Shown here: one piece after another, positions 1 to 5,334 of the stretch
Position numbering within the stretch: the first letter of the stretch is position 1
Layout: each line of letters opens with the position of its first letter
From: JBNJGT01 sp051819765
GTDB taxonomy: Archaea > Nanobdellota > Nanobdellia > Woesearchaeales > JACJVW01
DNA length: 5,753 nucleotides
Assembly: GCA_051819765.1 (NCBI GenBank)
Contig: JBNJGT010000073.1
Span: 1 to 5,753 of the forward strand
Reading direction: 5' to 3'
Translations under genes and position numbers: made by a program
Notes under the pieces: model-generated
The model's input: the letters and a program-made list of their open reading frames with translations, nothing else
Database searches by the model: none
What the model was told of the DNA's origin: nothing

Positions 1-36
1 AACAATTGATTGGCTATTGCATCTTGGACACTGCAT
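1..36 (-). CDS. 5' end of a zinc-ribbon-like protein gene, cut off by the left edge
   Basis: Only the first 12 codons lie in the window, reading M-Q-C-P-R-C-N-S-Q-S-I-V. The C-x2-C knuckle (C3, C6) right at the N-terminus is the usual opening of small archaeal zinc-ribbon proteins, where a second cysteine pair would follow; that part is outside the window. The start is well supported by the Shine-Dalgarno sequence GAGGTGA five bases upstream (minus strand) and by AT-rich promoter-like sequence at 67-92. The gene diverges from the plus-strand gene to its right. Many proteins share this N-terminal motif (transcription factor-like, ribosomal, membrane-anchored zinc ribbons), so no function is assigned. 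Confidence 0.6.
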   Translation of the reverse strand, partial: MQCPRCNSQSIV

Positions 37-40
37 TTTG

Positions 41-48
41 TTCACCTC
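41..48 (-). promoter_or_regulatory. Ribosome binding site of the left-edge zinc-ribbon gene
   Basis: On the minus strand the sequence GAGGTGAA is followed by CAAA and the ATG at 36. GAGGTGA is a near-complete match to the archaeal anti-Shine-Dalgarno sequence. Its first three bases (GAG, 48-46) are also the 3' arm of the hairpin at 46-61, so folding of the leader could compete with ribosome binding. Confidence 0.65.
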
Positions 49-61
49 AGAAGTTTCTGAG
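46..61. repeat. Perfect inverted repeat, 7-base arms, 2-base centre
   Basis: CTCAGAA-GT-TTCTGAG is a perfect inverted repeat, or in RNA a 6-base-pair stem with a 4-base loop. On the minus strand it would lie in the leader of the zinc-ribbon gene, with its 3' arm running into the ribosome binding site. It could equally be an operator for a dimeric DNA-binding protein in the divergent promoter region. The sequence does not decide between these. Confidence 0.5.
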
Positions 62-66
62 ATGAA

Positions 67-92
67 CTAATATATATGTCTTTTTAAATCTA
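67..92. promoter_or_regulatory. AT-rich divergent promoter region with two TATA-like boxes
   Basis: Two candidate archaeal TATA elements are present: CTAATATATATG (67-78) and TTTTTAAATC (81-90). For the minus-strand gene starting at 36, a TATA box near 86 would put transcription start near 60 and leave a short leader containing the ribosome binding site. For the plus strand, a box near 73 would start transcription near 99. Both elements are nearly symmetric, so direction cannot be read from the sequence alone. Confidence 0.4.
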
Positions 93-150
93 CAATGTCG
101 CTTTTGGCGAGCCTACGACAGACCAAATAGAGGACCAGATTGAGGAAGCC

Positions 151-966
151 ATGGAGGGTACTGGACCAATCGATGATAACCTAGTACCCAATCTCAAGGG
201 AGAGCATATCGAAAAACTCACCCAGGACGGTAGGATAAAAGACGTTGACCCAAATAAACTCAATCAAGATGAAATCAAAAAGCTTAGTACCGACAGTGCA
301 GCTGATCTGGCAGCTCCCTATCAAGGCGAAAAATTCAAAGTTGTTTGGCCTAAAGTAAAAGCAGGAAGATCTGACAGTGATATTAATATGATAGGAAAGA
401 AATTTACCTATGATCCAAATGTAAGACCCGAAGATAAGCAGGCCCTTATCAATGATATCAATGATTTCGAGATAATTGGATGCTCTGATGTGGCACAATG
501 CACGATAGATGAGGACGGCAGGGTATGGGTAGGTGATACTGAAATAAAGAATTGTCCCAATTGTAATATAAAAACAAACGATAATGGGCAAGTTATTGTA
601 GAAAAACCAGATGTAAAAGAAGGAGAAAACCCTCGTATAGTGGTACAGCCAGGAGGCACAGTAGAATATGTACCTGGCATAGGAGTCCACCAGTTTGATG
701 AAGACGGACAGATAATAAGCGGCGGAATGGATGCGCAGATAGAAGGGGCGCAAGGCCTCCAGTGGGGAGAGAGCATATACGCTCCATACGTAGACAGCTA
801 CGAGGTGACAAATCCCAATGAGTACGAGTTCGACCAGATAAACTACCTCAACCATAACTCCCAGACGCAGCTGAGCGAGGCTCAGGGGGTGAGGTATAAC
901 GGGACGCTTCATGCAGACTCTGCGCAAGAGGCCAGCATCCATTCGCGCACCAGTTCAGTCCATTGA
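151..966 (+). CDS. Acidic secreted/surface-type protein, probably missing its N-terminus
   Basis: This 271-residue hydrophilic protein is rich in Asp, Glu, Asn, Gln and Gly. It has an N-terminal run of short helical units (residues about 12-54, with recurring L-x3-I-x2-L spacing as in EHIEKLT and DEIKKLS). A cysteine pair follows (C111, C117), then a CPNC motif (C135, C138), and a Gly/Asp-rich part of beta-strand character (about 145-200). One N-glycosylation sequon is at N250. There is no signal peptide or membrane segment. The general style recalls large repetitive DPANN surface proteins; the exact family is not recognised. ATG 151 has a GAGG five bases upstream, but the frame is open back to 88 with similar acidic residues (DQIEDQIEEA) and no other start, so the 5' end is probably lost. 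The 3' end overlaps the facing gene by 12 bases. GC content rises sharply near 720. It may be a gene remnant rather than a working gene. Confidence 0.65.
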   Translation: MEGTGPIDDNLVPNLKGEHIEKLTQDGRIKDVDPNKLNQDEIKKLSTDSAADLAAPYQGEKFKVVWPKVKAGRSDSDINMIGKKFTYDPNVRPEDKQALINDINDFEIIGCSDVAQCTIDEDGRVWVGDTEIKNCPNCNIKTNDNGQVIVEKPDVKEGENPRIVVQPGGTVEYVPGIGVHQFDEDGQIISGGMDAQIEGAQGLQWGESIYAPYVDSYEVTNPNEYEFDQINYLNHNSQTQLSEAQGVRYNGTLHADSAQEASIHSRTSSVH

Positions 967-1692
967 AGACGAGAAACTACACAGAGCCTTGGTATCATCC
1001 TCAACAATCTTTGCGCATTCATCCAACACCAGGTAGCAAGCATCTCTATATTCAACCTCTGCAATCTCCTTGCACACACCCACCTCAAAATCATGGCGCT
1101 TATGATGTGTCTCCACCACCGTGAAGATGCAATAATCAGTATAGGTCCCATTCCTGCAGATCTCCAACGCTTCTGGCACATCCTTCCCTGAAATATCGTT
1201 CATCACCGTCACTTCCTGATAGAACGCCACCACCTGCGGAATGATGAAACCAATTACAAAGGAAATCACGACCAGCCCGATTACCGCAACCATGAAAATC
1301 CGCTCTTCACGCTGTATGATTGGATGCGCAAGATCGAATTTTCCCTCGAAATAATCTTCGCGCCTCACAAGATACCAGATGAAGAAAGCGTTCATAAGAA
1401 TGCCCGCTATCGCTAGCACCAAGGATCCACCGGTCTCCACCATCAGGACAAGGTGAAAGAGTATCTCCACATTGAACCAGATGATTGCAAGGGACCGGAA
1501 AAAAGGCTTTCCCATGAATAGACCAATGACAATAAGGCCCATGACCACTAGGGAGATACCGTGATATACCAGCCAAAAAGTGCCCATACCAGATACATAG
1601 AACAAGGCCACTACCAGAGAAACAAGAGCCGTCCCCATTGCAAGAAGCAATAAGATATTAATCAGTAGTATGCCTGCAGGGATTTGCTTCAT
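955..1692 (-). CDS. Five-helix membrane protein with an external cysteine-repeat domain
   Basis: The protein has 245 residues and was not assigned to a named family. Hydrophobic helices lie at about 7-33, 41-60, 67-86, 89-109 and 132-157. Positively charged loops (GKPFFR near 61-66; RREDYFEGK near 110-118) place loops 2 and 4 in the cytoplasm, so the C-terminal part from about residue 160 should be outside the cell. That part carries six cysteines (C179, C188, C207, C219, C226, C238). Two 13-residue units match, CKEIAEVEYRDAC and CAKIVEDDTKALC, both C-x2-I-x8-C, separated by six residues. A shorter C-x8-C unit comes first and includes the sequon N181-G-T. These pairs look like disulfide-braced helical hairpins. 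The start ATG at 1692 lies about 25 bases from a TATA box, which fits a leaderless transcript. The stop lies inside the end of the facing plus-strand gene. Confidence 0.85.
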   Translation of the reverse strand: MKQIPAGILLINILLLLAMGTALVSLVVALFYVSGMGTFWLVYHGISLVVMGLIVIGLFMGKPFFRSLAIIWFNVEILFHLVLMVETGGSLVLAIAGILMNAFFIWYLVRREDYFEGKFDLAHPIIQREERIFMVAVIGLVVISFVIGFIIPQVVAFYQEVTVMNDISGKDVPEALEICRNGTYTDYCIFTVVETHHKRHDFEVGVCKEIAEVEYRDACYLVLDECAKIVEDDTKALCSFSSSMD

Positions 1693-1712
1693 GAATGAAC
1701 CTGCGCAGTTAT

Positions 1713-1721
1713 CATATATAA
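1713..1721 (-). promoter_or_regulatory. TATA box of the five-helix membrane protein gene
   Basis: On the minus strand TTATATATG is centred about 25 bases upstream of the ATG at 1692, so transcription would begin at or next to the start codon. No Shine-Dalgarno sequence precedes the ATG, as expected for a leaderless mRNA. A second TATA-like stretch (TATAAAG, 1724-1730) lies further upstream and would give a leader of roughly ten bases. Confidence 0.6.
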
Positions 1722-1733
1722 GCCTTTATACAA

Positions 1734-1934
1734 TCAGAAAGGCAGAATCACACGGTAGAGACTGTAGACCATTGCCGCCGCAACCCCGATGCCGATAGCC
1801 ACAAACTGTACCTGTCCACCAGTACCAGAGAAACTGAAGCCCCACAGATACCAGTATAAGATTCCCATACCCAACAAGGCCAACCCAACCAGTCCCATCC
1901 GCACCATGATTCCGAAACGCGTCACAACTGCCAT
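1734..1934 (-). CDS. Small two-helix membrane protein of unknown function
   Basis: The protein has 66 residues: a short N-terminus with R6 and R12, a first hydrophobic helix (about 13-33, rich in Gly, Leu and Trp/Tyr), a short Gly/Ser loop (SFSGTGGQ), and a second helix (about 42-62). Charge placement suggests both ends are cytoplasmic. No family is recognised. Internal ATGs at codons 10 and 13 are possible starts, but codon 1 is preferred because a TATA box lies 26-27 bases upstream of it, the leaderless spacing also seen for neighbouring genes. It sits 41 bases after the glycosyltransferase operon and 41 bases before the next gene, so it could be read as its own unit or by read-through from the operon. 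Confidence 0.7.
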   Translation of the reverse strand: MAVVTRFGIMVRMGLVGLALLGMGILYWYLWGFSFSGTGGQVQFVAIGIGVAAAMVYSLYRVILPF

Positions 1935-1956
1935 AATCGGTATGCTAAAAACAGGC

Positions 1957-1965
1957 TATATAAAT
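1957..1965 (-). promoter_or_regulatory. TATA box of the small two-helix protein gene
   Basis: ATTTATATA on the minus strand closely matches the archaeal TTTATATA consensus. Its centre is about 26-27 bases from the ATG at 1934, predicting transcription start on the start codon itself. It lies only about 11 bases after the stop codon of the upstream glycosyltransferase gene, so the end of that operon and this promoter nearly touch. Confidence 0.65.
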
Positions 1966-1975
1966 CTTACGTCCG

Positions 1976-3484
1976 CTATTTCATACGACGGTATTCATCA
2001 CGGGTGAATCCATTCAGGTTCATCAGGTTACAGCTTCTCTCAAGCAGAGTATGGTCATGGAACAGCACAAAGCAGGGGTTCTGGTTGATATGATGTCCTC
2101 GCATCTCCACAATCACCCGATTCAGCTGCTCAAGATAACTGGCATCGAAAGCTTTGATTGGACTACAACCCCGACCAAGAATCACATACCGCTCATCCGC
2201 ATAGAGTATCGGCAGGGAATGAATGAATGACTCATTGTAGAGATAAGCAGGCTCACCTACATGACGGAACAACACAATGAGTTGTCCCGCTTCAATACGC
2301 TGTTCGACCAATTCAGTCCAGGGAGATGGTACTGAAGCCCGACCCAGATAATTAAGCATGACCCATGAGTTTGACATCACCGAGCACGAAGAACGATTCA
2401 AATCATCCAGTGTATCGATTGCAGCGGTATAGACCTCTGGTGTCTCATACCCCTTATCCGGCACCTCCAGCACCACAAACAAGAGACTGGCAACAAAGAT
2501 CAAAAGACACACCACCCGCATATGACTACCGACCCGCAATCGTCTGAGGACCTGTCCTAGTCCGATATAGGAAAAGTACAAGGTGGGCAACACCAACGTG
2601 AACAGATATCGAGTATCCTTCAACGGAATGTTCGCGTAACTGTAGAGAGAATACGAGAGCAAGAAAAGCATGACTATCTCAACCTTTTTCTCCTTGACAA
2701 GACATACAAGAGATTTCAACCCATACTCCCTCATTCCAGTAAAGAGATAATAAAGCACAACCCCCAACCCGATGAGAAAGAAAGGTATCAGTATGTTTTG
2801 CGCCTTCAGGAAGTGCGAGAGCTCCACGGGTTGCATCAAGTACTGTCGGTACAGGATATTATTTGCATACTGGTCAGCAATGCTCGTGAAAAGATTGCCA
2901 AAGGCGTAGAGATTGTAAGCGAACCAAAAGAAAAGCACTCCTCCAAACAAAAGCATGCTGCCAAGGACCCGTTTCACCCGCAGATGCAAGAACAGCATAG
3001 GAAATAAGGCAAGGCCAGTATAGCGTGCCACCGCACTCAACCCCAAAAAAAATCCCGATACTGCCTTGCGCTCAATCAGGTACGCGATTGAAAGCTCCAG
3101 GAACACAAGGGACAAAAGCTCTGTGCCATTGATCAATCCCACCATAAGCACATAGCCATTCAGGCTCAGTGCGTAGAATGCCGCTGCATCAAAACCAATG
3201 CTTCTGGCCAATCGGGCGCTCGAGTACATGAACAAAAAGGAGGTCAGGATTATGAAGATATACTCTGCAGCCCGCCACCCGAAAAAACTGAACATGCCCA
3301 AAAGAACAGGCATCAATGGCGGCCGCAGGGGCTCAAAATACATCCCATCAGCAAACCAATACTGCGCATTCAACACATACGCGTTAAAATCCCAGGATAA
3401 TGCGATTGAGTGCTGATAGACAAAAAACGACGTGGATATCACAAACAGGATCAATAGCACCCGGTTTCGTCTTATCCATTTCAT
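1976..3484 (-). CDS. GT-C membrane glycosyltransferase (ArnT/PMT, GT39-like)
   Basis: This is a 502-residue multi-pass membrane enzyme predicted to use a lipid-phosphate-linked sugar and transfer it to an acceptor on the outer face of the membrane. After the first helix (about 9-27) the outer loop carries W31-D32, the usual site of the catalytic acid in GT-C enzymes. R54-P-P, typical of GT39 members, follows. About nine to eleven helices run to residue 350, with K289-D-x-R-Y293 before a late helix. A soluble outer domain of about 150 residues closes the protein. The frame is open to an ATG at 3532, but the ATG at 3484 is preferred: it overlaps the stop of the upstream gene as ATGA, is followed at once by a Lys/Arg-plus-helix N-terminus, and the longer version would add a Cys/Asp/Arg-bearing tail inside the neighbour. 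Acceptor and sugar are unknown. Confidence 0.85.
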   Translation of the reverse strand: MKWIRRNRVLLILFVISTSFFVYQHSIALSWDFNAYVLNAQYWFADGMYFEPLRPPLMPVLLGMFSFFGWRAAEYIFIILTSFLFMYSSARLARSIGFDAAAFYALSLNGYVLMVGLINGTELLSLVFLELSIAYLIERKAVSGFFLGLSAVARYTGLALFPMLFLHLRVKRVLGSMLLFGGVLFFWFAYNLYAFGNLFTSIADQYANNILYRQYLMQPVELSHFLKAQNILIPFFLIGLGVVLYYLFTGMREYGLKSLVCLVKEKKVEIVMLFLLSYSLYSYANIPLKDTRYLFTLVLPTLYFSYIGLGQVLRRLRVGSHMRVVCLLIFVASLLFVVLEVPDKGYETPEVYTAAIDTLDDLNRSSCSVMSNSWVMLNYLGRASVPSPWTELVEQRIEAGQLIVLFRHVGEPAYLYNESFIHSLPILYADERYVILGRGCSPIKAFDASYLEQLNRVIVEMRGHHINQNPCFVLFHDHTLLERSCNLMNLNGFTRDEYRRMK

Positions 3485-3819
3485 CGTGAGATTACGCCAA
3501 CACCGACAATGATCAGGAGTATCCCCACCCATTTCAAGGGAGGGAAACTTTCATTGAGAAACACGGTGGAAAAGACCGCTACCCAGATATAGCTTGTTGC
3601 AATCACAGGGTACAGGAGTGAAAGGTTCCCATGCTTCAAGGCAAATACAAACAGGATAGTCGCAATGCCATAGAAGAATAGCCCCAAAAACAGCTTCCAA
3701 TTGGTGATCAATGATATGAGCTCGAACTCAAGGCTTTGTGATGCTAATTTGAAGAATAATTGGCCGGTTGCGCCAAGCAATGCGCAAAAGGCAACAAGCA
3801 AGAGTATTTTTATCTGCAT
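3481..3819 (-). CDS. Half-size EamA/SMR-type protein, ArnE-like lipid-linked sugar flippase subunit
   Basis: The protein has 112 residues and four membrane helices (about 3-23, 43-61, 67-88 and 96-111), the size of small multidrug resistance proteins and of ArnE/ArnF. The first helix reads ALLGATGQLFFKLA, closely resembling the ArnE pattern ALL-x3-GQL-x2-K-x-A. The second half (YPVIATSYIWV, then W-x-G-x2-LIIxG) also fits ArnE. The membrane glutamate of EmrE-type pumps (E14) is replaced by glycine, arguing against proton-driven drug export. Its place between a polyprenyl-phosphate sugar synthase and a GT-C transferase supports a flippase role. Only one subunit is present, so it would act as a homodimer or with a partner elsewhere. 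Its ATG overlaps the upstream stop (TAATG) and its end overlaps the next start (ATGA). Confidence 0.85.
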   Translation of the reverse strand: MQIKILLLVAFCALLGATGQLFFKLASQSLEFELISLITNWKLFLGLFFYGIATILFVFALKHGNLSLLYPVIATSYIWVAVFSTVFLNESFPPLKWVGILLIIVGVGVISR

Positions 3820-4523
3820 TATCTCACCCTATATTTTCCGGATATCCGATTATGATTAAGCCTTAACAGATCAAGAAGCATACCCGCACCATCCCTGAGA
3901 GGTCTTACCGTACTCCCCTTTTTGTCGATCCACACCACTGGCACCTCCTTTATCTTGTACCCCAGTCGCGTGGCGATGACCAGAAGCTCTACATCGAATG
4001 AAAAACCATCAAAGGTCTGCAACCCAACAATCTTTCTTGCGACACTGGTTCTGAACAACTTGAACCCACACTGCGTATCCCTGAACCCCCGAAGAGCAAG
4101 CATATTCACCAGCAATGGAAATCCCTTACCCATCACCTGCCGGTAGAGTGGCTGCTGCACCATTATCTTAGAGCCCGCAAGATTCCGTGATGCGATGACC
4201 ACATCATAGCGCTCAACAAAAGCCATTAGCTTTTCCAACTCTTCTATAGGAGTTGCAAGATCACTATCCGTATACAATACCAGGGGATAACGTGCCTGCA
4301 GCAACCCTTGCTTCACCGCATAACCCTTGCCCCTGTTCCTTTTGTATTGCAGTAACCGGACCCCCGGATACTCCGATACGATTCGTGCGGTCGCATCCGT
4401 TGAACCATCATCAACAACGAGAATCTCATACTCAACAGTAGCAAGATAGTCCCGGATCCGGTCTAGCGTGGCCCCTATCCGTCGCTCTTCATTCCAGACA
4501 GGTATCACGACTGAGAGTTTCAC
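3819..4523 (-). CDS. GT2 glycosyltransferase, polyprenyl-phosphate sugar synthase (ALG5/DPM1/ArnC type)
   Basis: This 234-residue soluble enzyme is predicted to transfer a sugar from a nucleotide donor to a polyprenyl (dolichyl) phosphate on the cytoplasmic face. Motifs run in the GT2 order: SVVIPVWNEE (4-13), VVDDGSTD (36-43), NRGKGYAV (63-70), the metal-binding D86-S-D88, ASRN (111-114), DTQCGFKLF (139-147), FSFDVELL (164-171) and GSTVR (193-197). DSDLATP-x-EEL and DTQCGFKLF are strongest in dolichyl-phosphate glucose synthases (ALG5-like), so glucose is the first guess, but the sugar is not certain. The C-terminal membrane helices of ArnC and GtrB are absent. The start codon is GTG (4523), supported by the family N-terminus and a TATA box about 26 bases upstream. 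It is the first gene of the operon and overlaps the flippase gene by one base. Confidence 0.92.
   Translation of the reverse strand: MKLSVVIPVWNEERRIGATLDRIRDYLATVEYEILVVDDGSTDATARIVSEYPGVRLLQYKRNRGKGYAVKQGLLQARYPLVLYTDSDLATPIEELEKLMAFVERYDVVIASRNLAGSKIMVQQPLYRQVMGKGFPLLVNMLALRGFRDTQCGFKLFRTSVARKIVGLQTFDGFSFDVELLVIATRLGYKIKEVPVVWIDKKGSTVRPLRDGAGMLLDLLRLNHNRISGKYRVR
3823..3830 (-). promoter_or_regulatory. Ribosome binding site for the flippase subunit gene
   Basis: AGGGTGAG on the minus strand lies three bases before the ATG at 3819 and contains the typical archaeal GGTGA core. It sits within the last codons of the upstream glycosyltransferase gene, as expected inside an operon. The operon's first gene has no such site and appears leaderless. 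Confidence 0.7.
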
Positions 4524-4543
4524 GTTACTATACTAACGCGCTC

Positions 4544-4555
4544 CTTTTATAAAAG
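4544..4555 (-). promoter_or_regulatory. Palindromic TATA box of the glycosyltransferase operon
   Basis: CTTTTATAAAAG is a perfect 12-base palindrome centred 26-27 bases upstream of the GTG start at 4523, the spacing expected if transcription begins on the start codon. The A-rich stretch before it on the minus strand (GCAAAAA) could serve as the TFB recognition element and set direction. No Shine-Dalgarno sequence lies directly before the GTG. Confidence 0.65.
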
Positions 4556-4640
4556 TTTTTGCCATCCACAACAATACGGCTTCAAGAACAGAGCACCAAT
4601 ACAAAGGGCAACCTCCTGATGCCCCACTTAATGAACTAGC

Positions 4641-5320
4641 TCAGAAGGCCCCGCTTGAACTAATAGCCACGATCTCATAGAGCAACGTTCCCAGATTCAG
4701 CCCAAAAAATTTATCGTCTAGCAGCCTGGGTGATATGCAAAAGAAGCCGGTTATAGCACAAGCGGCTGGCTCAACCAAGCATGATGATCCATCATGACAA
4801 TATCTCTAACAGACTATCGGCTCAAAACCCTCGGAGATGCTCCCGACCCAAGGATTATTCACCCGATACTCATCGAAAAGCGCCATAACCCTTGTCTCGA
4901 TTTCCAAAGGGCCCCTTGTCGCCCCATATGAGGTCTGATACATTCCTGTAGAGATAGTATATGTTCCATTAGAGAAAAAGGCATCCTTTAGCCAGGGAAT
5001 ACCCCTCTGGAAGAGATGGATTTACACTATGTTCAATATAATGGTTGAAATGGGCTAGCACTGAAGGCACTACAAAAGCTTTTCCAAATGGAAGCTACCA
5101 AATGAGATAACAAACCAATCCCTGATAATCAAACGTATACCTGGTCTCGAAAGCATCGCACCTGAATCAGAAAAAGCAGACAACCTCAATGTGAGACCAC
5201 AATATCAAAACTCACATATAAAGGCTCAACTGCTTTATGATACCTCCTGAGTCTCCGAGCAAATGCGGTAATCAACAAACATTTGAGGGGTCACCACCAT
5301 AGTATGCTGAAATCGGACAT
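4641..5320 (-). pseudogene. Decayed gene for a cysteine-bearing protein, broken by stops and frameshifts
   Basis: No intact frame crosses this stretch, but protein-like pieces follow one another on the minus strand. From 5290 to 5189 a piece includes KAVEPLYVSFDIVVSH. From 5166 to 5098 another reads CDAFETRYTFDYQG. After a TAG (5097-5095) the same frame continues at 5094-5002 with LPFGKAFVVPSVLAHF and NPSLPEG. One extra G in the GGGG at 5005-5002 then shifts the frame; removing it joins directly to IPWLKDAFFSNGTYTISTG and on through LEIETRVMALFDEYRVNNPW (5000-4809). After a second TAG (4808-4806) the frame stays open for 54 codons with five cysteines (for example RYCHDGSSC) to TGA at 4643-4641. 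About 210 codons are recoverable. The N-terminus is unclear: ATG 5320 begins a 9-codon stub, and ATG 5300 in another frame begins 21 codons. The family is not recognised. Long-read indel error is an alternative for the shifts but not for two stops. Confidence 0.7.
4780..4796. repeat. Short perfect inverted repeat inside the decayed gene
   Basis: CATGATG-ATC-CATCATG has perfect 7-base arms around 3 bases. It falls in the codons for H-D-G-S-S-C of the decayed gene and is probably accidental. It lacks a following T run on either strand, so it does not look like a terminator. Confidence 0.3.
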
Positions 5321-5334
5321 ATCTAAAAGACAGG

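Noticed and set aside
181..942. A 253-codon open frame on the minus strand, hydrophobic throughout, opposite the plus-strand surface protein gene and in the same frame as the downstream end of the five-helix gene.
   Set aside because: Antisense of an Asp/Glu/Lys-rich gene reads as Ile/Phe/Leu/Tyr. The frame lacks discrete helices and loops, whereas the plus strand gives a coherent acidic protein with CPNC and repeat units.
3485..3532. A longer start (ATG 3532) for the GT-C glycosyltransferase.
   Set aside because: It would add 16 unhelpful residues inside the upstream gene. ATG 3484 forms the ATGA overlap and begins directly with a basic N-terminus and helix.
4781..4891. Small plus-strand frame starting ATG ATG ATC across the decayed gene.
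   Set aside because: It is rich in Arg, Ser and Pro with no ribosome binding site, and is the antisense shadow of the minus-strand fragments.
4806..5097. TAG codons at 5097-5095 and 4808-4806 read as pyrrolysine, since sequence on both sides of each is protein-like.
   Set aside because: At least one frameshift and probably more break the same gene, so decay explains the stops. The glycosyltransferase at 1976 itself ends with TAG.
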